Shown here in pieces: positions 1 to 7,897 of a stretch of DNA of 59,075 nucleotides. The notes beneath the pieces are model-generated. The model had not been told where the DNA came from and made no database searches. It was given only the letters and a program-made list of their open reading frames with translations. The stretch comes from Candidatus Gastranaerophilales bacterium (GTDB taxonomy: Bacteria; Cyanobacteriota; Vampirovibrionia; Gastranaerophilales; Gastranaerophilaceae), in contig CALUWM010000012.1 in NCBI GenBank assembly GCA_944324485.1, forward strand, positions 1 to 59,075, written 5' to 3'. How positions within the stretch are numbered: position 1 is the first letter of the stretch; every line of letters begins with the position of its first letter. The position numbers and the translations under genes were made by a program.

Positions 1-1
1 A

Positions 2-295
2 TTGGCACAAATTAATAGTTACAGGTCGGATTTAGAATATCAAATCCAACTTATTTCAACTACAAAACTTGATTTATCTTCTCAAATCAACAATCTTGTA
101 GGTTTTGGTTCTGATATGGACCCAAGTAGTCCCGAAATGAAAGCTCTTGAAAAGAAAAAAGAACGATTATATCAAGCAGAAAAAGCGCTCGATCAAAAAC
201 TACAAAGACTTCAAACGCAACTTCAAATGATCGAAGCAGAAGAACAAAGTGTAAAACAACAACTTCAAAGCGCAATACAAAGAAGCTTTAGTTAA
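2..295 (+). CDS. Helical hypothetical protein, probably 5'-truncated by the window edge
   Basis: The frame is open from the window edge and stops at TAA 293-295. The first start-like codon is a TTG at position 2, so the true start may lie outside and this would be the C-terminal ~97 residues. The protein is rich in Gln, Lys, Glu and Leu; residues ~45-95 look like a continuous amphipathic helix or coiled coil. There is no catalytic motif, signal peptide or membrane segment. It converges on the transporter gene, and the two stop codons share TTAA at 292-295. Function unknown. Confidence 0.6.
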   Translation: MAQINSYRSDLEYQIQLISTTKLDLSSQINNLVGFGSDMDPSSPEMKALEKKKERLYQAEKALDQKLQRLQTQLQMIEAEEQSVKQQLQSAIQRSFS

Positions 296-1590
296 TGAAA
301 TATATATATAGCAACAAACACTGCAATAGCAAGTGCTAAATTATAATGCACAAAAGTCGGAATGCAAGTATCTTTTATATGATTATGTTGTCCATCTGCA
401 TTTAAACCTGCCGTAGGTCCCAAAGTCGTGTCCGAGGCAGGTGAGCCAGCATCACCAAGAGCAGCCGCAGCAGCTAATAATATTACCATCGAAGGCACCG
501 AAAAACCCAATTTTGTGTAAATTGGAATAAATAAAACAGCTAAAATCGGTATCGTACCGAATGAAGAACCTATTCCAATCGTTATAATAAGCCCAACAAT
601 AAGCATAAAAAATACAGCCAAAAATCTAGAATTTTGTATAAAAGGAATAACTGAATTAACTAAATTATCTATTCCGCCGGATTCCTTAAGCACAAGTGCA
701 TATCCAGCACAAACCAGCATAACAAAAGCAATATACCCCATTAAACCGACACCTTCATCGGTTAAAATATCCATTTTTTTATGAGGAACAGCACGAAAAC
801 CAAAAATTACTCCCAAACCAACCAAGGCACCAAGTGGAAGCGAACCGCTCCAAAGTTGAACAACAAGAGTAACCAAAGCGCCAAGCAATGTAATATAATG
901 TTTTTTGCTTAATTTTTCCTCTTTGTCATCAGTTTCTATTTCATCAATTTCATTATATATTCTTGGTTTTTTATAAGTAACAAAAACAGAAAACAAAAGA
1001 GCAATAAACATTGCAAACCCTAAAATCCACGTATAGTGCCATACATCAGTTTTTAAAACATTTATACCATTTTGTGTCATATTGTCTGCAACTAAACCTT
1101 GAAAAATCAAACCAAATCCGGCAGGTATCGATATATATGGTGCTTTAAGTCCAAAAGCCAAGGCACAAGCAGCAGCCCTTCTATCTAACTTCAATTTATT
1201 CATAAGTCCCAACAATGGCGGAATTAATATTGGGATAAAAGCTATATGCACAGGAATCAAATTTTGAGACAAAACCGAAATAAAAACCAAAATTCCCAAA
1301 AAAGCATATTTATTATTTTTAATAAATTTTGATATTTTCCTTGCCAATATTCCTGCAAGTCCCGTATGAGTCATCGCAGCAGCAAGTGTTCCAAGAAGAA
1401 TATAGCTCAGAGCAGTTTCAGAATTTTGGCCCATACCCGAAACAAACAAATTCATTGTTTTAGAAATTGACATATCGGACAAAAGCCCAGCGATAATTGC
1501 ACTTATCATTAATGAAAATAAAACATTAATTTTAAGTACACATAAAACACACAAAACTATAACAGATATTAAAACAGGGTTAAATTCCAT
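292..1590 (-). CDS. YuiF/NhaC-type membrane transporter (putative Na+/H+ antiporter or amino-acid transporter)
   Basis: A 432-residue polytopic inner-membrane protein with about 11-12 hydrophobic segments. The C-terminal GDAGSPASD...GPTAGLNADGQHNH stretch is characteristic of the COG2056 (YuiF) branch of NhaC-like carriers, annotated variously as Na+/H+ antiporters or predicted histidine transporters; the substrate cannot be read from sequence. A charged cytoplasmic loop (residues ~210-230, DEIETDDKEEK) separates the two halves. The ATG at 1588-1590 has no Shine-Dalgarno sequence; a TGATAGTAT extended -10 box ends 6 nt before it, suggesting a leaderless mRNA. The gene follows the glycosyltransferase operon by 23 nt on the same strand. 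Confidence 0.8.
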   Translation of the reverse strand: MEFNPVLISVIVLCVLCVLKINVLFSLMISAIIAGLLSDMSISKTMNLFVSGMGQNSETALSYILLGTLAAAMTHTGLAGILARKISKFIKNNKYAFLGILVFISVLSQNLIPVHIAFIPILIPPLLGLMNKLKLDRRAAACALAFGLKAPYISIPAGFGLIFQGLVADNMTQNGINVLKTDVWHYTWILGFAMFIALLFSVFVTYKKPRIYNEIDEIETDDKEEKLSKKHYITLLGALVTLVVQLWSGSLPLGALVGLGVIFGFRAVPHKKMDILTDEGVGLMGYIAFVMLVCAGYALVLKESGGIDNLVNSVIPFIQNSRFLAVFFMLIVGLIITIGIGSSFGTIPILAVLFIPIYTKLGFSVPSMVILLAAAAALGDAGSPASDTTLGPTAGLNADGQHNHIKDTCIPTFVHYNLALAIAVFVAIYIFH

Positions 1591-1596
1591 AAAAAA

Positions 1597-1605
1597 ATAC
1601 TATCA
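1597..1605 (-). promoter_or_regulatory. Putative extended -10 promoter placed for a leaderless yuiF-like mRNA
   Basis: On the minus strand TGA-TAGTAT (1605 to 1597) is followed by six T and then the ATG at 1590, which puts the expected transcription start on or next to the A of the start codon. No clear -35 box is seen. Confidence 0.45.
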
Positions 1606-1613
1606 TAAAAAAA

Positions 1614-3062
1614 CTATAACTTAACAACCTGATAAACAGAAAAATTTATATCTTTTTCATATTTTACTCTTTTTAAAAGATAAGACGATTTTTTTGTTTT
1701 AAAGATAAAATCACCATTTTTTTTAGGAATATATAAAAGATTTATAAATCTTTGCTCAAACAAAGACCCCATCGATAAAATATAAAAATTCTGAGGAGCG
1801 TTTTTATAAAATTCATCAAAATCAATCAATTCATTTTTTAAATTAAAAATATCTTTCAAACTCTCGTATGACCTTCTGTTACGATTAAAAACATCATATA
1901 CAATAACATTATCCCTATAAAGATAAACGCTTGCTCCCGGAAAAATATCACTCCACCATTCAAGAACATATAATTTAGAATGTTTTAATTTTTCATCCGC
2001 CAAAATCAATTCAGAAACTTTTTTTGACTTTGAAGAATAAATATATTCAATTTTTCCACCATCATGCACAACAAAAGGAAACAACATAAAAAACAATATC
2101 AAGCAATAAGAAAACTTAAGAAATTTGCTTTTATATAAATCCTTTTTAAATATCCAAAACAAAACTATAAAATAAATATAGTAAAAATAATGATTCCAAT
2201 AACTTCCATGATATTTAAATATAAAAACATAACTCAAAGTTAAATACACACCGAGTGCAAAAACAAAAGCTTTTTTTGAATTTTTAAAAAGATAAACAGA
2301 AAGAAAATAAAATACTGAGCTTGAAATCAAATGAAATAAAAACGAAAAGCCATTTTTGGCATATGGAACAATAACAAAATTAATTAATCTTTTTAAAAAA
2401 TCATTTTGTCCAACGGTTTCCGGAGATTTAGCCAAAATAAATTGTATTAATAGCTCCATAAAACAAAAAAGAAAAATTAAAAAAATCTTTATTACAACAG
2501 GCTTTTTAAAAGTTCTTTTAAAATATTTTTGCAATATTTCAAAAATATATATTAATCCTATCCAAAAACAACCTACCGCCGCCATAAGACTAGTATTAGC
2601 GCATATTACGATAAAAAAAGTAAACATAAATGGTCGTTTAAATCTAAATGGATAATAAGCACAAATTAAAAACAAAAAGAAAATGCCAACGCTGTAACAT
2701 CTTGCAACCGGAGCAAAGTACAAAAGAAAAGGGCAAGAAAATGTAATAAAAGCTTTTATTATAGGACTAAAGGGTGCCTTTTTCCAAAGTATGAATATTG
2801 CAAACAAGCAAAAAAGCCAATTTATAATAAACATTGGATAAGGATAAAAATCAATACAGCTAAATGGCTTTAAAATCAAATACCAAAGAAAGGTATGTCC
2901 CTCTCTTGATGCCAATTCAAAAATTTTATCAACATTTAAGCAAGCAATATCAAAAGCATGGGTTTCATCCCAAAAAGGAGTTCTTGAAAAACAAATTAAA
3001 AATGTTGAAATTGCAAAAATAATTATTGAATATTTATTTAAATAATTATTTAAAAGTTTCAT
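1614..3062 (-). CDS. GT-C-like membrane glycosyltransferase, paralog 1 of 3
   Basis: A 482-residue protein with about 10 transmembrane segments and a soluble C-terminal domain. The first external loop carries RTPFWDE, an acidic motif in the position where GT-C enzymes (PMT/ArnT type) place catalytic acid residues, followed by an EGH...LWYL motif. A second shared block near the C-terminus reads KLYVLEWWSDIFPG...VYDVFNRNR. The same blocks occur in the two paralogs upstream. GT-C enzymes move sugars from polyprenyl-phosphate donors to periplasmic acceptors; that role is inferred, not shown. It overlaps rdgB by 17 nt and is the last gene of the operon that also holds uppS. Confidence 0.65.
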   Translation of the reverse strand: MKLLNNYLNKYSIIIFAISTFLICFSRTPFWDETHAFDIACLNVDKIFELASREGHTFLWYLILKPFSCIDFYPYPMFIINWLFCLFAIFILWKKAPFSPIIKAFITFSCPFLLYFAPVARCYSVGIFFLFLICAYYPFRFKRPFMFTFFIVICANTSLMAAVGCFWIGLIYIFEILQKYFKRTFKKPVVIKIFLIFLFCFMELLIQFILAKSPETVGQNDFLKRLINFVIVPYAKNGFSFLFHLISSSVFYFLSVYLFKNSKKAFVFALGVYLTLSYVFIFKYHGSYWNHYFYYIYFIVLFWIFKKDLYKSKFLKFSYCLILFFMLFPFVVHDGGKIEYIYSSKSKKVSELILADEKLKHSKLYVLEWWSDIFPGASVYLYRDNVIVYDVFNRNRRSYESLKDIFNLKNELIDFDEFYKNAPQNFYILSMGSLFEQRFINLLYIPKKNGDFIFKTKKSSYLLKRVKYEKDINFSVYQVVKL

Positions 3063-3651
3063 TTTTAAGCCATTTCAAAACAGAATTCAGTGCTTTTGCC
3101 CGATGGGAAACTTTTGCTTTTTCATCAGAATTTAGCTCAGCCATTCCTTTATTTTCAGAATTTACAAAAAAAACAGGGTCATATCCAAAGCCATTATTGC
3201 CTTTTCTTTCTAAAAGAATTTTACCTAAACATTCTTCTTGAACCTTAAATAAAACTTCTCCTTTTTTGTTGGTAACAACCATAGCACATACAAATTTCGC
3301 ATCCCTATTTTCAATATTCTTCATTGCATTCAAAAGTTTATCAATTCTCTCTTGAGCACTTGGCGCATATCTTGCACTTCTTATCCCCGGAGCTCCACCA
3401 AGAGCCTGAACGCATAAACCTGAATCGTCAGCAAGGTAGAGTTCTGTTTTACCGCTTTTTGTTGCTTCTTTTGCCTTACAATAAGCATTTTCAATAAAAT
3501 CAGAACCGTCTTCAATTGGATCGAACTCACCTTCCGGCAGAACAAATTGAATATTATATTGTTTTGCTATAAGGTTTATTTCTTGCACTTTGTGCATATT
3601 TCCTGTCGCAAGAGTTATCTTGTATGCCTCTTTCAATACTATTTTCCCCAT
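3046..3651 (-). CDS. rdgB: XTP/dITP diphosphatase (RdgB/HAM1)
   Basis: Cytosolic nucleotide-pool sanitiser that hydrolyses dITP and XTP to the monophosphates. The 201-residue protein has the family hallmarks: ATGNMHKVQE at the N-terminus (phosphate-binding SHR/TGN motif), the acidic FIENAYCKA block, LADDSGL and GGAPGIRSARY, and the C-terminal NGFGYDPVFF plus SHRAKAL. It sits between uppS (13-nt overlap) and the GT-C-like gene (17-nt overlap), so it is translationally coupled inside an envelope operon. Confidence 0.95.
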   Translation of the reverse strand: MGKIVLKEAYKITLATGNMHKVQEINLIAKQYNIQFVLPEGEFDPIEDGSDFIENAYCKAKEATKSGKTELYLADDSGLCVQALGGAPGIRSARYAPSAQERIDKLLNAMKNIENRDAKFVCAMVVTNKKGEVLFKVQEECLGKILLERKGNNGFGYDPVFFVNSENKGMAELNSDEKAKVSHRAKALNSVLKWLKNETFK

Positions 3652-4394
3652 CTTCTTTGACGACTTGCAAACTCTATAATCGCACCAGCTAAAGCGTTTT
3701 TATCAAATTCAGGCCAATAAATATCCGTAATGTACAATTCGCTGTACGCTATTTGCCAAAGTAAATAATTGCTTATTCTTTTTTCTCCGCTAGTTCTAAT
3801 TAATAAATCAGGATCCGGAATATTTTTTGTGTACAAATATCTTGAAATAAGGTCAGGATTTACATCATCTTCCTTAATACCATCTTTTACAATATTTTTT
3901 ACAGCGTTAACAATTTCATCTCTGGCGCCATAATTAATTGCAACGGTAAGAACCACACCTGTATTATTTTTTGTTATTTCAGTTGATTCAGCTAAAATAT
4001 TTTGCAAATTTTTATTCAACTGAGTCAAATTACCTATATAATTCATTTTGACATTATTTTCATTTAACTCTTTTAATTCATTTTTTAAAGTAGTTGCAAG
4101 CAAATCCATTAAAAAATCAACTTCTTCTTTTTTTCTATTCCAATTTTCAGTAGAAAAAGCATATAAAGTTAAATATTTTACACCAAAATCACTGCAAGCT
4201 CTTGTTGTCTTTTTAAGAGCATCAACACCTCTTTTGTGTCCCATCATGGAAGGTAACATGCGTTCTTTTGCCCAACGCCTGTTTCCATCCATAATTATTG
4301 CAATATGTTTTAAATTGGTATTCCTGACAGCATCAATAATATCTTTTTCAAAATAGCTATCTTCTGATATTTTTATCGCTTCCTTAATTTCCAT
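3639..4394 (-). CDS. uppS: Isoprenyl transferase (undecaprenyl diphosphate synthase)
   Basis: Makes long-chain cis-polyprenyl diphosphate, the lipid carrier for wall and surface glycans. Seen: IAIIMDGNRRWAKE with the catalytic Asp (residue ~36), GHKRGVDALK, YAFSTENWNR, NYGARDEI, and the C-terminal PDPDLLIRTSGEKRISNYLLWQIAYSELY, all standard for the UppS family. I choose the ATG at 4394 (251 residues, normal length) because AGGAAG lies 6 nt upstream; the frame extends to a TTG at 4433 that has no such support. It lies between GT-C-like genes, which would use the carrier it makes. Confidence 0.95.
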   Translation of the reverse strand: MEIKEAIKISEDSYFEKDIIDAVRNTNLKHIAIIMDGNRRWAKERMLPSMMGHKRGVDALKKTTRACSDFGVKYLTLYAFSTENWNRKKEEVDFLMDLLATTLKNELKELNENNVKMNYIGNLTQLNKNLQNILAESTEITKNNTGVVLTVAINYGARDEIVNAVKNIVKDGIKEDDVNPDLISRYLYTKNIPDPDLLIRTSGEKRISNYLLWQIAYSELYITDIYWPEFDKNALAGAIIEFASRQRRWGK

Positions 4395-4447
4395 TAATAA
4401 ACTTCCTACGTTATCCTCTCTAATTTTATACAAAAAACAAAATGATG

Positions 4448-5902
4448 CTATCGTTTATTTACTTTTATTACATAACTCCAAAGATGAATCTTTTCATAAC
4501 TCAAATAAGGGATAAAACTAACTATATATTTTTTACCCCAAAAAGAAACAACTCCTGTTTTTTCGTCATATTTTCTTATTGGATTATTCAGTTCATGATT
4601 TAAAAAAGCTGTTGTTGTTAAAAGTATAGAATCTTTATCAACAAATCTATAAAAATCATCAGGATTAAAACTTTCCAAATTAAACCTTAACTGGTTTCTC
4701 ATGCTTCTATATGAAAATCTGTCATCACCAAAAATATCATATATAACCACCTTATTTTTTAAAAAAGGTAAGCTGGAAGGCACAATGTCACTCCAAGGAT
4801 CAAGACAAAAAAGCTTTTTGCCTTTAAAAGGCTTATTATTCAATATTTCTTTTGCTATATAAATTGAAGTTGAATTATTTATAGTTGTCAATTTTGAATC
4901 AATAAAAAGAGATCCTTTGAACATAAAACAACATAAAATTAAAATAAAACAGACATTTAAAGATTTTATTATTTTTCCTTCTGACTTTAATATCCAAACA
5001 GAAACGATAAAATACAAATAAAAATAAAAATAATGCCAAAAATTACCACTATAAAAAAACGTAAATAAAATAACCATCGAAAAATAAGTTGAAAAAATAA
5101 AGAATAAAACTTTTTTATTCTTTTTAATACAATATTTAACAAAAGAAAATAAAGTAGCTAACACACTCAATCTTAATATGGTCATTAAAAAAGACTGTAT
5201 TTTAAATTCAGGAATTATAATTATCGGATTAAAAATATATGCTAAAAAATCTCTTAAAAATGCCATTTCCGGTGCTTGTTTTAAATAATCAGGCTCAAAA
5301 GAAAAAACTTGCAAAAGTACTATAAGTAAAGTTACTAAAAAAATCGAAAAAAGTTTATAAAAATCTTTTTTCCTAAAATTTTCAAACAAAAAAATCAAAG
5401 ATAAATAAAATCCACCAATAAAAGCCATAACTGATGTATTCATCGAAATACATAATAAAGTCAAATACAAAAAAGGTTTTCTAAATCTAATTTTATAAAA
5501 AGATAAAGCAAGAAAAAGAAATAAAATACCAACACTATAACATCTTGCAACAACACCCCATAAAAACAAAAAAGGAACAGAAAAAGTAATTAAAAACTTT
5601 TCCAAAGTTGAAAAGGGAGATTTTTTCCACAAAACATAAATAGCAAGAAAGGAAAAAACAGCATTTAAAATATATATAGAATAAGGATAAAACAAATTCA
5701 ATTTAGCAAATGGAGCAATTATTAAATACCAAATAAAAAGATGACACTCCAATTTCATCATATCCAAAAATTCAAACAAGTTACAATTTTGTGCTATCAA
5801 CCAAGCTCTTGCCTCGTCCCAAAAAGGTACACGCAAAAAAGCAATTATTAAACACAATATCAAGTATATTAAAGGTATTATTTTTTCGTATTTCTTATTC
5901 AT
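4448..5902 (-). CDS. GT-C-like membrane glycosyltransferase, paralog 2 of 3
   Basis: A 484-residue protein with about 10-12 membrane segments and the same architecture as its neighbours: R-x-PFWDE in the first external loop (RVPFWDEARAW), an ECHLFIWYL motif ~30 residues later, VARCYSVGILFLFL, NTSVMAFIGG, and a C-terminal soluble block KLFCLDPWSDIVPSSLPFL...IYDIFGDDR. Its start overlaps the end of paralog 3 by 8 nt, and 53 nt separate its stop from uppS. Probably transfers sugars from polyprenyl-phosphate donors in the periplasm; acceptor unknown. Confidence 0.65.
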   Translation of the reverse strand: MNKKYEKIIPLIYLILCLIIAFLRVPFWDEARAWLIAQNCNLFEFLDMMKLECHLFIWYLIIAPFAKLNLFYPYSIYILNAVFSFLAIYVLWKKSPFSTLEKFLITFSVPFLFLWGVVARCYSVGILFLFLALSFYKIRFRKPFLYLTLLCISMNTSVMAFIGGFYLSLIFLFENFRKKDFYKLFSIFLVTLLIVLLQVFSFEPDYLKQAPEMAFLRDFLAYIFNPIIIIPEFKIQSFLMTILRLSVLATLFSFVKYCIKKNKKVLFFIFSTYFSMVILFTFFYSGNFWHYFYFYLYFIVSVWILKSEGKIIKSLNVCFILILCCFMFKGSLFIDSKLTTINNSTSIYIAKEILNNKPFKGKKLFCLDPWSDIVPSSLPFLKNKVVIYDIFGDDRFSYRSMRNQLRFNLESFNPDDFYRFVDKDSILLTTTAFLNHELNNPIRKYDEKTGVVSFWGKKYIVSFIPYLSYEKIHLWSYVIKVNKR

Positions 5903-7367
5903 AATTTATCTTATATACACTAAAAGGAATGTTAGGATAATTTTCTTTTATTTCAAAAAATATTTTTGATTTCTTGCCTACATATTTAAAGCCTTTTTGT
6001 TTTTTATTTGATACAAATGCAACATTTTTTGCAATAAAACCTTGCGAGAAAAAATAATTTTGAGTAATTAAATAATTATTTTTATTTTTATCCAAATATT
6101 TTATAAAATCATCTCCAAAAAACGGTGTATTGTAATATTTAGGAGTTAATTCAAGACTTTTTAAAGTAGTTCTATCATAACCATTTAAATCATATATCTT
6201 TATATTATTTTTCTTAAAATAAGGCAAAAGACCGGCAGAAAAAGGACTAAACCAATCAAGACAAAAAAGCTTTGAATCTCTATATTCATCATTATTTAAA
6301 ATTTTATTCAACATAAAAGGATAATAAGAAGTATCAAGCGCTACATCATAACCTTTTTTATAAAATGAATAAGAATTTAAAGACAAAACAAGAAAAATAA
6401 CCAATAAAAAATTTAAAATTTTATTTAATTTAATTTTATCCCAACAAAGCCAAAGTCCTGCAATCAAATATACAAAATAAAAATAATAATGCCACATAGC
6501 ACCTATATATACCTTAACAAAAAAGATTGTCATCAAAAAATAAACAAACAAAATAAAAAATAAAGCCTTTTTATCTTTTCTAAAAAGCAAAAAAGAAACG
6601 AAATAAAATAAAAGCATACCACTAACACAAAATAAAGTTTGAAAAACGCTATCTTTAAACGGAAAGAAAAGAAAACTCAGAACACTTGTTTTAAATTCGT
6701 TTATTGTCTCAAGCGGTCTTGAAGGTGGAATTTGCAAATTAAAAAATTGAAAAGCAAAAAAGAAGCCGCCTAAAAATAAAATCAATAGAGAATATAATAA
6801 TGCTTTTTTATTTAAATCTTTGAAATTTAAATATACATTATAAATAAATAAAACAAAAAAAGATAAAGCTCCAAACATCCCCATTGCAGTTGTATTTGCA
6901 CAAAAAACAATTAAAACAGAAAACAAAATCGGCTTTTTTAAAGAACTTTTATAAAAATAACACAATAAAAATATAGCAAGCACGCTCAAACCATATGGCC
7001 TTGCAATAACCCCAAAATAATTAAAAAAAGGGTATGAAAAAGTTATCAAAAACTTAATTAAATTATTAAAAGGCGCTTTTTTCCATAAAAACAAAATTAA
7101 AATAGCAGCAATAATCCAATTTAAAATAAGCATAGAATAAGGATAAATATCAAAATCTGTTAATTTTAACATTAAATACCATAAAACCGGATGACCCTCT
7201 ATTCTTGCAAGATAAAATATTTCAGAAACCTTTAAACCTGAAATAATATAAGCATAAGCCTCATCAAAAAAAGGTACTCTTAAAATAGAATAAAAAAAAG
7301 TCAAAACAATAAAAGCAAAAGGTGCAATTCTAGGTAAAACTTTGTCAACTGTTTTTAAATAGTTCAT
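5895..7367 (-). CDS. GT-C-like membrane glycosyltransferase, paralog 3 of 3
   Basis: A 490-residue polytopic protein, first gene of the operon. It carries RVPFFDEAYAY (Trp of the FWDE motif replaced by Phe), EGHPVLWYL, VIARPYGLSVLAIFLL, NTTAMGMFGA and the C-terminal block KLFCLDWFSPFSAGLLPYF...IYDLNGYDR. It is divergent from the other two in the ExH and WSD motifs, so donor or acceptor use may differ. The ATG lacks a Shine-Dalgarno sequence and has a TGATATATT -10 box 7 nt upstream. It is transcribed divergently from the PadR-type gene, with only 38 nt between the two ATGs. Confidence 0.65.
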   Translation of the reverse strand: MNYLKTVDKVLPRIAPFAFIVLTFFYSILRVPFFDEAYAYIISGLKVSEIFYLARIEGHPVLWYLMLKLTDFDIYPYSMLILNWIIAAILILFLWKKAPFNNLIKFLITFSYPFFNYFGVIARPYGLSVLAIFLLCYFYKSSLKKPILFSVLIVFCANTTAMGMFGALSFFVLFIYNVYLNFKDLNKKALLYSLLILFLGGFFFAFQFFNLQIPPSRPLETINEFKTSVLSFLFFPFKDSVFQTLFCVSGMLLFYFVSFLLFRKDKKALFFILFVYFLMTIFFVKVYIGAMWHYYFYFVYLIAGLWLCWDKIKLNKILNFLLVIFLVLSLNSYSFYKKGYDVALDTSYYPFMLNKILNNDEYRDSKLFCLDWFSPFSAGLLPYFKKNNIKIYDLNGYDRTTLKSLELTPKYYNTPFFGDDFIKYLDKNKNNYLITQNYFFSQGFIAKNVAFVSNKKQKGFKYVGKKSKIFFEIKENYPNIPFSVYKINYE

Positions 7368-7374
7368 GATTATT

Positions 7375-7383
7375 AATATATCA
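7375..7383 (-). promoter_or_regulatory. Putative extended -10 promoter of the glycosyltransferase operon
   Basis: Minus-strand TGA-TATATT (7383 to 7375), 7 nt before the ATG at 7367. There is no Shine-Dalgarno sequence between them, so transcription would begin at or one base before the start codon. Confidence 0.5.
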
Positions 7384-7390
7384 AAAATTA

Positions 7391-7399
7391 TGATAATAT
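7391..7399 (+). promoter_or_regulatory. Putative extended -10 promoter of the PadR-type gene
   Basis: TGA-TAATAT at 7391-7399, six bases before the ATG at 7406, with no Shine-Dalgarno sequence. It lies back to back with the divergent -10 box at 7375-7383; the two boxes are 7 bp apart and cannot be occupied by polymerase together. Confidence 0.5.
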
Positions 7400-7405
7400 A
7401 AAAAT

Positions 7406-7897
7406 ATGTTTGAAATCGTAATATTATATATTTTAAATAAATACGATGCTACCATATATCGTATTTCAAAAATAATCGATGAATTATTTTTTGCTTTTCT
7501 AAAATCAAGCACAGGAACCATTAACCCTGCACTTAAAAGACTCGAAAAAATAGGATGTGTAGAATATATTGAAAAAATGACAGATGGCGGACTGCTTTCA
7601 AAAACATACTCAATAACAAAAGAAGGGAAAAAACACTTATCGGAATTACTTCTTGCTTTTGAATCAAAAAACCCTTATCACATTATAAATGAAGCAAAGA
7701 TACTAATGTATTGTTCAGATATATTAAATATTACAGAATATACAGAATTCAAAAATAATCTTTTAAACATCCTTGAACTACACAAAATTAAACTTGAAAA
7801 AGGTTTAAAAAATGAATACATAAAACTGAACGAACTGCAAAAAAGAACAGTTGAAATAACTCTCGAAGAATTGGAAGGTCTAATTAAAGCCTTATGA
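7406..7897 (+). CDS. PadR-like winged-helix transcriptional regulator
   Basis: A 163-residue protein. The N-terminal ~75 residues fit a PadR winged helix: ILYILNKYDATIYRISKIID, TGTINPALKRLEKIGCVEYIEK (recognition helix) and the wing LLSKTYSITKEGKKHL. The C-terminal half is helical and Leu/Lys/Glu-rich, as in the PadR dimerisation region. It is coupled to the radical-SAM gene by ATGA (4-nt overlap). Because its own promoter is back to back with that of the glycosyltransferase operon, it may control both; this is inference. The ligand is unknown. Confidence 0.75.
   Translation: MFEIVILYILNKYDATIYRISKIIDELFFAFLKSSTGTINPALKRLEKIGCVEYIEKMTDGGLLSKTYSITKEGKKHLSELLLAFESKNPYHIINEAKILMYCSDILNITEYTEFKNNLLNILELHKIKLEKGLKNEYIKLNELQKRTVEITLEELEGLIKAL

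Noticed and set aside
3639-4433. uppS starting at the TTG 4433
   Set aside because: The ATG at 4394 has AGGAAG at good spacing and gives the normal family length.
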